Shown here: piece after piece, positions 1 through 5,663 of the stretch
How the letters are laid out: every line of letters starts with the position of its first letter
Numbering within the stretch: position 1 is the stretch's first letter
From: an uncultured Sulfurovum sp.
Lineage (GTDB): Bacteria; Campylobacterota; Campylobacteria; Campylobacterales; Sulfurovaceae
NCBI GenBank assembly: GCA_937938065.1
Contig: CALDBH010000086.1
Location: forward strand, 1 to 5,663
Direction of reading: 5' to 3'
DNA: 5,663 bases
Notes under the pieces: model-generated
Seen by the model: only the letters and a program-made list of their open reading frames with translations
Database searches by the model: none
Told to the model about the DNA's origin: nothing
Translations under genes and position numbers: made by a program

Positions 1-1
1 T

Positions 2-424
2 GGTGATAAAAGACATTACTACTATGAACACAAAGAGAACGAAGTGTCTCATTCGTATCATGTAGGGTATGATTTGGCAAGTACAAAAATGGCAACGATT
101 AAAACATCAAATCCAGGTAAAGTGGTTTATGCAAATGAAAATGGAATCTATGGAAATATGCCTATGATCGATCATGGATTGGGACTTTATTCACTCTATG
201 GCCACTGTTCACAACTGTTGGTAAATGAAGGAGATGAAGTGAATGCCGGTGATGCCATAGCAAAAACAGGTGTTTCTGGTTTGGCATTAGGGGATCATCT
301 GCATTTTGGTATTTTGGTTCAAGGTATAGAGGTTAGACCGGTAGAGTGGTTTGACCAAGAGTGGATCAGAAAGAATGTGGATGATATATTTAAGGCTGCA
401 GATAAGATAATTCAAGGAAAATAG
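2..424 (+). CDS. M23 family (LytM-type) peptidoglycan endopeptidase, C-terminal part only
   Basis: This is the catalytic end of a zinc metallo-endopeptidase that, by family, cuts peptide cross-links in periplasmic peptidoglycan; in Campylobacterota such enzymes help set cell shape. The frame is open from base 2, so the true start lies upstream and 140 residues are visible. Counting from base 2, the LytM-type active site is complete: HxxxD (H20, D24, from base 59), a YGH motif (H68), and HLH (H99, H101), where H20, D24 and H101 should bind zinc. The NEGDEV...GDAIAKTG stretch before HLH is typical of M23 beta-sheet domains. About 40 residues after HLH include a charged, Trp-containing tail (VEWFDQEWI). 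A GTG at 44 is not a credible start because the domain already runs upstream of it. The gene ends 93 bp before lpxC and has no obvious strong terminator. Family assignment is firm; the exact Csd/Pgp-type subgroup cannot be told from this fragment. Confidence 0.93.
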   Translation, partial: GDKRHYYYEHKENEVSHSYHVGYDLASTKMATIKTSNPGKVVYANENGIYGNMPMIDHGLGLYSLYGHCSQLLVNEGDEVNAGDAIAKTGVSGLALGDHLHFGILVQGIEVRPVEWFDQEWIRKNVDDIFKAADKIIQGK

Positions 425-429
425 TCCAC

Positions 430-458
430 AAAGTGTCCACAGGGAAAGTGTACACTTT
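430..458. repeat. Operator-like palindrome plus near-identical direct repeat upstream of lpxC
   Basis: AAAGTGTACACTTT at 445-458 is a perfect 14-bp palindrome. Its left part, AAAGTGTACAC (445-455), recurs with one mismatch as AAAGTGTCCAC (430-440), 15 bp away. CAAAGTGT (429-436) can also pair with ACACTTTG (452-459), giving an 8-bp stem with a 15-nt loop. The palindrome overlaps the first two bases of the predicted -35 element of the lpxC promoter, a classic repressor position. No T-run follows directly, so a terminator for the upstream peptidase gene is less likely. The repeats are seen directly; the operator role is inferred and I do not recognise the site as that of a known regulator. Confidence 0.5.
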
Positions 459-485
459 GCAATAATTATAATTTTATACTATAAT
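457..485 (+). promoter_or_regulatory. Sigma-70-type promoter for lpxC
   Basis: A perfect -10 hexamer TATAAT lies at 480-485, with TTGCAA at 457-462 as a -35 element (4 of 6 matches to TTGACA) at the ideal 17-bp spacing. The spacer is very AT-rich, as is usual in Campylobacterota. The expected start site is near 492, leaving a leader of about 26 nt before the lpxC ATG, with the ribosome binding site AAAGGAG at 505-511. It lies between the M23 gene and lpxC, so it probably drives lpxC and the genes coupled to it. Confidence 0.75.
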
Positions 486-517
486 ACGGGCAATAAATAA
501 AGAGAAAGGAGAAAGTA

Positions 518-1402
518 ATGCAACAAAGAACACTGAAAAAACCTGTTGAAGTTGTGGGTATTGGTTTGCACAAAGGCGAGCCTATTAAATTAAGACTTGA
601 GCCGCTTGATGTAGATGCCGGTATTATGTTTTATCGTGAAGATCTAGCGATGAGCATACCGCTTTCTCCTGACTCAGTGATAGATACACGTATGGCTACA
701 GTGATAGGAAATGAGAAAGGGTATATCTCTACGATAGAACACTTTCTCTCTTCAGTATATGCCTATGGTATAGACAATATGCGTGTGATCGTGGATGGAA
801 ATGAGATGCCGATCATGGATGGTTCATCTATCTCTTTTTGTCTTTTGTTAGAAGAAGCAGGAATTCAAGAGCAGGATGCACCAAAGAAAATTATTAGTGT
901 TAAGCAACCTGTTGAGGTAAGTGAAGGTGATAAATTTGTACGCCTGTTACCTCATGACAGTGCACAATTTGAGTTTCGTATCAAGTTTGACCATCCTGTA
1001 ATCGGTGATCAGAAAGAGCATTTTGACTTTAGCACTAAAAATTTTGTGGAAGAGATCGCAAGAGCAAGAACATTCGGGTTTGCTAAAGATATACAGTATC
1101 TTCAAAGTCAGAACCTGGCACTTGGTGCAACACTTCAAAATGCCATAGGACTTGATGATCATAAAGTACTCAATCCTGAAGGATTACGTTTTGAGAATGA
1201 GTTTGCAAGACATAAGATCTTAGATGCCATGGGCGACATGATGGTCTCTGGACACAACATACTGGCTAAGTATGAATCATTTGCAGGAAGTCATGATCTG
1301 AATTATAAACTTACGGCTAAATTGCTCTCAGACAGTAAAAATTATGATCTTGTAGCAGTAGACGAGTTACAAAGTAGAGCATTTGCAAAAAGCTTTGCCT
1401 AA
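518..1402 (+). CDS. lpxC: LpxC, UDP-3-O-acyl-N-acetylglucosamine deacetylase
   Basis: Zinc-dependent cytoplasmic enzyme that removes the acetyl group from UDP-3-O-acyl-GlcNAc, the committed step of lipid A synthesis. The protein has 294 residues, close to the usual size of about 300. Expected residues are present: the IEHFLSS motif (E74, and H75 for zinc), the RTFGF loop (T185), RHKILDAMGD (H232 and D236 for zinc, K233), and H259 in SHDLN, matching the catalytic His265 of the E. coli enzyme. The first half carries the MDGSS motif near residue 100. The ATG start is supported by AAAGGAG (505-511) six bases upstream and by the family-typical N-terminus (QRTLKKPVEVVGIGLHKG). It ends in a nonpolar tail (AFAKSFA) that overlaps the next gene's start. 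It is the first gene after the promoter at 457-485. Nothing suggests transfer or damage. Confidence 0.98.
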   Translation: MQQRTLKKPVEVVGIGLHKGEPIKLRLEPLDVDAGIMFYREDLAMSIPLSPDSVIDTRMATVIGNEKGYISTIEHFLSSVYAYGIDNMRVIVDGNEMPIMDGSSISFCLLLEEAGIQEQDAPKKIISVKQPVEVSEGDKFVRLLPHDSAQFEFRIKFDHPVIGDQKEHFDFSTKNFVEEIARARTFGFAKDIQYLQSQNLALGATLQNAIGLDDHKVLNPEGLRFENEFARHKILDAMGDMMVSGHNILAKYESFAGSHDLNYKLTAKLLSDSKNYDLVAVDELQSRAFAKSFA

Positions 1403-1853
1403 GAGATACGAACTTCTCATTATATCTATCTCTTCACCTCTTATCTTAGGGGTATATGAAGAGGGTGAGCTGATTGAGACTATATCCAGTGATTTAAAAA
1501 CTTCCGAAATCCTTTTGCCTTTGATTAGAGAATGTCTAGATAAATATGATATTTCTACGATTATATATACCCGAGGTCCCGGGTCTTATATGGCTATAAA
1601 ACTCACCTATATTATACTTAAAACGATAGAAATTATGCGAGGTATAAAGTGTGTCGGTTGTAGTGGTTTTGCTTTAAATGGAGGGGAACCTATCAAAGCG
1701 ATAGGAAATCTTTATTTTATCAAGGAAAAAGAGACTATAATTACAAAAAAATATGAACAACCAGTCAATGTAAATTTTACATTACCTCAGAGTATTCAAG
1801 ATCTTGTATTAGATGAAGAATCAACACCTGACTACATACTGCCAGCTGTCTAG
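1383..1853 (+). CDS. tsaB: Short, degenerate TsaB-like protein (t6A tRNA modification family)
   Basis: Probable TsaB homologue. TsaB belongs to the ASKHA fold and is the scaffold partner of TsaD in the complex that adds threonylcarbamoyl to A37 of tRNAs reading ANN codons. Visible signs: an N-terminal beta-strand (LLIISISS), KTSEILLPLI in place of the usual HSERLLPLI, and RGPGSYMAIKLT (from residue 64) matching the family's GRGPGSFTGLRIG, followed by KCVGCSGFAL in place of the usual VGVSSLEAL. It has only about 156 residues, against about 220-230 in typical TsaB, so the C-terminal lobe is largely missing, and the usual DTS near the N-terminus is replaced by SISS. The start is uncertain: the candidates are TTG at 1383 (20-bp overlap with lpxC) and TTG at 1395 (8-bp overlap). 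Neither has a convincing ribosome binding site, which suggests translation coupled to lpxC. The position between lpxC and thrB agrees with my recollection of Campylobacter and Helicobacter. Confidence 0.75.
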   Translation: MQKALPKRYELLIISISSPLILGVYEEGELIETISSDLKTSEILLPLIRECLDKYDISTIIYTRGPGSYMAIKLTYIILKTIEIMRGIKCVGCSGFALNGGEPIKAIGNLYFIKEKETIITKKYEQPVNVNFTLPQSIQDLVLDEESTPDYILPAV

Positions 1854-1952
1854 ATTACATGTAACCCGTTACATGAACTAAGAGCTGAAGTAGACATAGC
1901 GTCAGCGTAGTTTTTGGAGTTTTCTCTAAAAGCGTTCAAAATAAGGACAACG
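1854..1952. other. Intergenic region before thrB with inverted and direct repeats
   Basis: This 99-bp stretch is the longest gap in the window and has no plausible reading frame. Just after the tsaB-like stop, CATGTAAC (1858-1865) and GTTACATG (1868-1875) form a perfect 8-bp inverted repeat with a 2-bp centre. TTACATGTAA (1855-1864) is itself a palindrome, and TTACATG recurs directly at 1855 and 1869. A weaker stem, GCTGA (1884-1888) with TCAGC (1902-1906), is followed by a run of five T at 1911-1915, which is at best a weak terminator. No clear TATAAT is visible. The thrB ribosome binding site TAAGGA is at 1942-1947. Operator, processing site or weak terminator are all possible. Confidence 0.45.
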
Positions 1953-2834
1953 ATGTTTATAAGCGTACCCGCAACCTCTGCAAACCTAGGACCTGGATTT
2001 GATACCCTGGGTCTTGCAGTAGATCTAAGAAATGAAATTACTATTACACCATCAAAATTTTTAAGTATCTCCACTCATGGAGAGGGTGCTGATAATCCTA
2101 AGATTAAAAAGAATTCATTGTTTTTAAGTATTTTTAATGAAAACTATAAAAGGCTTACAGGCAGGGATGATAATTTTAGATTTGAATTTCATAACCGTAT
2201 TCCTATCTCAAGAGGACTTGGAAGTTCTTCAGCAGTGATTGTTGCTGCATTGAGTGCTGCTTATACTGCGGCAGGTAAAAAATACAATAAAAGAGAAATA
2301 CTTAATCAAGCTCTACGTTATGAACATCACCCGGACAACATTACACCTGCAGTAATGGGTGGCTTTAATGTTGCTTGTGTGGAAGGCGACAGGGTCTACA
2401 GTAAAAAAAGACGTATGCCTGACTACTTAAGAGCTGTAGTGGTAGTACCTAATCGTACCATATCTACGGCTAAATCTCGTACAATTTTGCCTAAAATGTA
2501 CAGAAAAGAGGAGACAGTCTATTCACTTTCCCGGTCCTCATACATGACGGCACTTTTTATGAGTGAATCCTGGGATCTTTTACGTATTGCATCCAAAGAT
2601 AAACTACATCAGGCCAGACGAATGAAAATGATGCCTGAGCTGTTTGATGTACAGAAACTGGCATTGAAACATGGTGCACTTATGAGTACTCTTTCAGGTT
2701 CAGGTTCCACATTTTTTAACCTGGCATACGACAAAGATGCAGATAAAATGGCACAAGCATTGCAAGCACGTTTCCCTCAATTCAGAGTTTTTATTCTCTC
2801 TTTAGACAATAATGGTGTCATCACCAAAAGTTAA
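1953..2834 (+). CDS. thrB: Homoserine kinase (GHMP kinase family)
   Basis: Phosphorylates homoserine with ATP to O-phosphohomoserine, the penultimate step of threonine synthesis, in the cytoplasm. The protein has 293 residues, close to the family's usual size of about 300. Diagnostic motifs are in order: [13 protein letters not shown] (5-17), the GHMP ATP-binding loop [11 protein letters not shown] (84-94), [14 protein letters not shown] (124-137), and the C-terminal glycine-rich [11 protein letters not shown] (245-255). The ATG at 1953 is chosen because TAAGGA (1942-1947) sits five bases upstream and the homoserine-kinase motif begins four residues later; an in-frame TTG at 1914 would add 13 residues with no family support. 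It follows the tsaB-like gene after 99 bp and precedes ylxR by 35 bp. All catalytic motifs look intact. Confidence 0.97.
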   Translation: MFISVPATSANLGPGFDTLGLAVDLRNEITITPSKFLSISTHGEGADNPKIKKNSLFLSIFNENYKRLTGRDDNFRFEFHNRIPISRGLGSSSAVIVAALSAAYTAAGKKYNKREILNQALRYEHHPDNITPAVMGGFNVACVEGDRVYSKKRRMPDYLRAVVVVPNRTISTAKSRTILPKMYRKEETVYSLSRSSYMTALFMSESWDLLRIASKDKLHQARRMKMMPELFDVQKLALKHGALMSTLSGSGSTFFNLAYDKDADKMAQALQARFPQFRVFILSLDNNGVITKS

Positions 2835-2859
2835 GCTGTACGCTTAATCTCTTTTTAGG

Positions 2860-2865
2860 TATAAT
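2860..2865 (+). promoter_or_regulatory. -10 element directly upstream of the ylxR start codon
   Basis: TATAAT at 2860-2865 is preceded by a T-rich stretch (CTTTTTAGG) and followed by ACG, so the nine bases TATAATACG match those at the lpxC promoter (480-488). No good -35 hexamer is found at 16-18 bp, which is common in Campylobacterota promoters. The predicted start site, near 2872, falls within the ATG of ylxR (2870-2872), so the transcript would be leaderless or would serve mainly infB. The hexamer is seen; its activity is inferred. Confidence 0.5.
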
Positions 2866-2869
2866 ACGC

Positions 2870-3124
2870 ATGAAAAAATCACAGCCGACACGTATGTGCA
2901 TCGCTTGCCGAAGTAGACATCCTCAAAACACTTTGATTCGATTAAAACAAGAGGGTGATGAGGTAGTAGCATCTGACGGTAAAGGAAGAAGTTTTTACCT
3001 CTGTGATGTTTGTGGAACAAATGAGAAAAAAATCAAAGGCTTAGTGAAGCGTTTTAAACAAGATGCAGAACGATTTACTAAGTTGTTGACAAAGTTGACT
3101 TCTGAAGTCAGCTCATGCAAGTAA
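2870..3124 (+). CDS. ylxR: YlxR/DUF448 family small RNA-associated protein
   Basis: Small basic cytoplasmic protein of the YlxR (DUF448) family, which is commonly encoded just before infB. Members are thought to bind RNA; in Bacillus subtilis YlxR has been described as a modulator of RNase P and as a DNA-associated regulator. The family pattern is clear: PTRMCIACR (6-14), LIRLKQEGDEV (22-32), and the signature DGKGRSFYLC (36-45). Two CxxC-type pairs, C10/C13 and C45/C48, could bind a metal. The length of 84 residues is normal for the family. The ATG at 2870 gives the expected N-terminus, but upstream there is only a weak AGG (2857-2859), and a -10 element ends four bases before the start codon. 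The stop lies 29 bp before the infB start, and the 3' end of the gene carries hairpins that may affect infB. Confidence 0.93.
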   Translation: MKKSQPTRMCIACRSRHPQNTLIRLKQEGDEVVASDGKGRSFYLCDVCGTNEKKIKGLVKRFKQDAERFTKLLTKLTSEVSSCK

Positions 3125-3148
3125 TTGCATTATATTAAAGGAGTTAAT
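3093..3148 (+). promoter_or_regulatory. Tandem hairpins and possible Shine-Dalgarno-sequestering switch ahead of infB
   Basis: Hairpin 1 (3093-3113) has nine pairs including one G-U, with the three-base loop CTG. Hairpin 2 (3115-3130) pairs ATGCAA with TTGCAT around the loop GTAA, which contains the ylxR stop codon. The left arm of hairpin 1 (3094-3103) can alternatively form ten consecutive pairs, three of them G-U, with 3139-3148, which includes AGGAG of the infB ribosome binding site (AAAGGAG, 3137-3143). The two folds exclude each other: one frees the site and the other masks it. The complementarity is seen directly; regulation is inferred. No T-run follows either hairpin, so these are not typical terminators. 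Confidence 0.45.
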
Positions 3149-3153
3149 CAAGA

Positions 3154-5663
3154 ATGGATAAAGTTAAAATCCAAGAAATAGCAGATGAAGCGGGATTGTC
3201 AAACGGAGATTTGCTAGACAAAGCCAAAGAGTTAGGTTTTGATGTAAAAGCAGCCAACAGTACTATCAGCATGGAAGATGCTGGTATCCTCGTAGATTAT
3301 GCGATTAGCGGAACATTACCAAAAGGGTTTACTAAACCAGGTAGCAAACCAAAAATTACTGTAGTGAAGAAAAAAGCAGAAGTGGTTGAAAAGAAAGTTT
3401 CAACTCCAGAAGTTGAAACTACAGCTACAGAAGAGCCGGCAGCTGAAACTGTTGCAGAGACTCCTGAAGTGACAAAAGAAGAAACAGTTGAAGCAGTGAC
3501 TCCAGAAGTGGCTGAAGAAATCGTTGAAAAACCTGTAGTCAAAGAGGTGAAAAAACGTAAAGGTATTTCTGTTGTAAGTAAGAAAGCAGAACCTGAAGCA
3601 CCTGCTGCTGCAGAAGATGCAGATAAACCAAAGCGAAAAACACTTTCACGAGGCGGAATCAAAATCGTTAGAAAAGCGAAGCCGGCGCCTGTAAGAGCAG
3701 GAACAAAGATCTCTATGGGTGAGCAATATGTAGCAAAAAAGAAACCTAAGAAAGTAGCAGAAGCTAGAGATACTGGTACGAAGATAGATATTTTCAACCA
3801 TGACAGTATGAGTGGCGAAATAGATAGTGGTTTTGGTGGTGAAGAAGTAGTACTTTTAGATTTCTCTGATAAAAACATCTATGAAGATATGATGCGTCAA
3901 GAACAAAAACGTAAAGAAGAAGCGAAAAAGAGAGAAGCGGCAAGTTGTGGACCTGCTAAAGGTAGACAACCATTCCGTCCTCAACAAAAACGTTCACTTA
4001 AGCGTGGCGGTAAACGTAAGAAGTATGAGAAAGTAGAAAATACGGAAGTTGTAACTTCTGTAGAGATCCCTGAGAATGTAAGGGTTTATGAGTTTGCTGA
4101 AAAAGTAAACCGTTCTGTAGGTGAAGTTGTCGGTGTACTTTTTGCACTTGGTATGATGGTAACAAAGAATGACTTTTTAAATAAAGATGAAATCGAAATA
4201 TTGGCCGAAGAGTTTGAAGTTGAAGTCACGACGGTTAACCCGCTTGATGAGCTTGATTATGCAGACGCTTATGATGCAGTAGAAGATGAGAATCTTGAAG
4301 AGAGACCACCTGTTATTACGATCATGGGACATGTTGACCACGGTAAGACATCACTTCTTGACAGAATTCGTACTTCAAAAGTAGCAGACAAGGAAGCTGG
4401 TGGTATTACACAACACGTAGGTGCCTACCAGGTAGAAAAAAATGGTAAGAAGATCACTTTTGTAGATACTCCGGGTCACGAAGCATTTACAGAAATGCGT
4501 TCACGTGGAGCACAGGCAACGGATATTGTTATTATTGTTGTTGCAGCAGATGATGGTGTAATGCCTCAAACCAAAGAAGCAATTGCTCATACGAAAGCAG
4601 CGGGTGTACCTCTTATTGTTGCCATTAATAAAATGGACAAAGAGAGTGCAAACCCTGATAATGTGAAGTCTCAACTGGCAGAGATAGATGTTATGGCAGC
4701 AGACTGGGGTGGAGAGTATGAATTCGTTCCTGTATCTGCACACTCTGGTATGGGAATAGATGCATTACTTGAGACGATTCTTTTACAAGCAGAAGTGATG
4801 GAACTACAAGCTGATCCAAGTAGAAAAGCGAAGGCTGTTGTGGTTGAAAGTTCTCTTGAAAAAGGTTTTGGACCAGTTGCTAATGTGATTATCAAAAATG
4901 GTACATTACATGTAGGTGATAATGTGATCGTAGGTAAAACATATGGACGTATTAAAGCCATTAAATTGGATGACGGAAGTAATGTTAAAGAGATCGGACC
5001 AAGTACACCTGCAGCTATCGTAGGGCTTAATGAAGTACCTGGAGCCGGTGACGAACTGATCGTGATGGATACAGACAAAGAAGTACGTGAATTAGCTGAG
5101 AAAAGAGCTGAATATGACAGAACTAAGCAACTTTCTAAGAGTACGAAAGCATCTCTTGATGATCTTTCTGCACTTATTGCAGAAGGACAGCTTAAGTCAC
5201 TTCCTGTGATCATCAAAGCAGATGTTCAAGGTTCTCTTGAAGCGATCAAAGGCAGCTTAGAGAAGCTTAGAAATGAAGAAGTAAAAGTCAACATCATTCA
5301 TGAAGGCGTGGGTGGAGTGACTGAGAGTGATCTTGCACTTGCTGATGCATCTGAGCATGCTGTTGTGCTTGGATTTAATGTACGTCCAACAGGTGCAGTG
5401 AAGAAGAAGTCAAAAGAGTTAGGTATAGAGATACGTTCTTACTCTATCATCTATGATCTTCTTGATGATGTGAAAGCACTTCTTGGTGGTATGATGAGTC
5501 CTGTCATTTCTGAAGAAGTAACGGGACAAGCAGATGTACGTGAGACATTTGTTGTTGGTAAAGTTGGTACTATTGCGGGATGTAAAGTCTCTGATGGTGT
5601 GATAACAAGAAACTCCAAAGCAAGACTTATCCGTGATGGTGTTGTTGTATATGAAAGTACTAT
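3154..5663 (+). CDS. infB: Translation initiation factor IF-2, 3' end outside the window
   Basis: GTPase that places initiator fMet-tRNA on the small ribosomal subunit and promotes subunit joining. The frame is open from ATG 3154 to the window end, 836 codons plus two bases, with no stop or frameshift; by comparison with E. coli IF-2 (890 residues) about 45-55 residues are missing. Order of domains: N-terminal IF2_N module (1-53), low-complexity linker (about 54-300), second IF2_N-like module (303-360), GTPase domain (about 386-550), domain II (about 565-645), C1 (about 670-785) and the start of C2. GTPase motifs are intact: GHVDHGKT (392-399), switch I GGITQH (416-421), DTPGH (438-442), NKMD (492-495) and SAHSG (528-532). 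The ribosome binding site AAAGGAG lies ten bases before the ATG, a rather long spacing. It is probably co-transcribed with ylxR. Confidence 0.99.
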   Translation, partial: MDKVKIQEIADEAGLSNGDLLDKAKELGFDVKAANSTISMEDAGILVDYAISGTLPKGFTKPGSKPKITVVKKKAEVVEKKVSTPEVETTATEEPAAETVAETPEVTKEETVEAVTPEVAEEIVEKPVVKEVKKRKGISVVSKKAEPEAPAAAEDADKPKRKTLSRGGIKIVRKAKPAPVRAGTKISMGEQYVAKKKPKKVAEARDTGTKIDIFNHDSMSGEIDSGFGGEEVVLLDFSDKNIYEDMMRQEQKRKEEAKKREAASCGPAKGRQPFRPQQKRSLKRGGKRKKYEKVENTEVVTSVEIPENVRVYEFAEKVNRSVGEVVGVLFALGMMVTKNDFLNKDEIEILAEEFEVEVTTVNPLDELDYADAYDAVEDENLEERPPVITIMGHVDHGKTSLLDRIRTSKVADKEAGGITQHVGAYQVEKNGKKITFVDTPGHEAFTEMRSRGAQATDIVIIVVAADDGVMPQTKEAIAHTKAAGVPLIVAINKMDKESANPDNVKSQLAEIDVMAADWGGEYEFVPVSAHSGMGIDALLETILLQAEVMELQADPSRKAKAVVVESSLEKGFGPVANVIIKNGTLHVGDNVIVGKTYGRIKAIKLDDGSNVKEIGPSTPAAIVGLNEVPGAGDELIVMDTDKEVRELAEKRAEYDRTKQLSKSTKASLDDLSALIAEGQLKSLPVIIKADVQGSLEAIKGSLEKLRNEEVKVNIIHEGVGGVTESDLALADASEHAVVLGFNVRPTGAVKKKSKELGIEIRSYSIIYDLLDDVKALLGGMMSPVISEEVTGQADVRETFVVGKVGTIAGCKVSDGVITRNSKARLIRDGVVVYEST
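3403..3510 (+). repeat. infB: TPEV repeats in the acidic part of the IF-2 linker
   Basis: Within the infB coding region the tetrapeptide TPEV occurs three times, at residues 84-87, 103-106 and 116-119, in a Glu/Val/Thr/Ala-rich acidic tract. The codons differ between copies (gtt or gtg, cca or cct), so these are old repeats or selected composition rather than a fresh DNA duplication. After about residue 125 the linker turns strongly basic. Such charged, poorly conserved linkers are normal in bacterial IF-2 and are likely disordered. Confidence 0.6.

Noticed and set aside
422..441. TCCACA repeats as DnaA boxes
   Set aside because: Each nonamer differs from TTATCCACA at two positions and there is no wider cluster or origin-type context.
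947..1162. Minus-strand open frame inside lpxC
   Set aside because: Lies wholly inside a well-supported gene, has no recognisable domain and a Cys/Lys-rich composition typical of antisense frames.
1569..1584. GC-rich ACCCG/CGGGT inverted repeat
   Set aside because: It encodes the conserved Arg-Gly-Pro-Gly loop of the TsaB-like protein, whose codons explain the composition.
1914..1952. Upstream TTG start for thrB adding 13 residues
   Set aside because: No supporting ribosome binding site, no family match in the extension, and ATG 1953 has TAAGGA at ideal spacing.
1850..2074. Minus-strand open frame across the tsaB/thrB gap
   Set aside because: Mostly the antisense of the conserved thrB N-terminus, with no family features or clear ribosome binding site.
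3086..3136. TTGACA (3086-3091) and TATATT (3131-3136) as a promoter for infB
   Set aside because: The hexamers are 39 bp apart, far from the needed 16-18 bp, and neither has a partner at the right distance.
3297..3878. 193-codon minus-strand open frame opposite infB
   Set aside because: Ser/Thr/Ala/Phe-rich antisense reading of the low-complexity IF-2 linker; the repeated sense codons (gaa, gtt, gca, aaa) keep the opposite frame open.
3715..3893. Internal in-frame ATG codons in infB as starts of a short IF-2 form
   Set aside because: None has a convincing ribosome binding site at a good distance, so an internal start cannot be supported from sequence alone.
4501..5216. Two further minus-strand open frames opposite the IF-2 GTPase and domain II
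   Set aside because: Shadows of a highly conserved coding region; no domain recognised.
3154..5663. Possible frameshift or stop within infB
   Set aside because: Codon-by-codon reading shows a single open frame with all motifs in phase; the gene simply runs off the window.

Overview
The window looks like ordinary core chromosome from a bacterium of the Campylobacterota (the former Epsilonproteobacteria). The deep-vent and sediment lineages around Sulfurovum/Sulfurimonas fit best, though genus is a guess. The reasons are the AT-rich base composition, promoters with a strong TATAAT and a weak -35 element, and the tightly packed order M23 peptidase - lpxC - tsaB-like - thrB - ylxR - infB. From memory, the lpxC-to-infB part of this order also occurs in Campylobacter and Helicobacter. 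All genes are on the + strand and the window is nearly all coding.

Region by region: positions 2-424 hold the C-terminal catalytic end of a cell-wall endopeptidase whose start lies outside the window. A 93-bp gap follows, with a good promoter and an operator-like repeat cluster. lpxC (518-1402) is the committed step of lipid A synthesis. It overlaps the start of a short, degenerate TsaB-like gene (about 1383-1853), whose family works in tRNA t6A modification. A 99-bp gap with an unexplained inverted repeat leads to thrB (1953-2834, homoserine kinase). A 35-bp gap contains a -10 element almost touching the start codon of a ylxR/DUF448 gene (2870-3124). infB (translation initiation factor IF-2) starts at 3154 and stays open to the end of the window; by family comparison about 45-55 C-terminal residues are missing.

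Functionally there is an envelope block (M23 peptidase, LpxC) followed by a translation block (TsaB-like, YlxR, IF-2) with threonine synthesis (ThrB) inside it. The ThrB/TsaB pairing is suggestive because threonine is the substrate for t6A, but it may only be an inherited gene order.

I found no mobile element, CRISPR array, tRNA, rRNA or defence system, and no convincing undescribed system. The points most worth a second look are cis-regulatory: a possible RNA switch in which a hairpin at the end of ylxR can alternatively pair with the infB ribosome binding site (3093-3148); a perfect palindrome plus near-identical direct repeat over the lpxC promoter (430-458); a promoter that would start transcripts inside the ylxR start codon (2860-2872); and the inverted repeat ahead of thrB (1855-1878).
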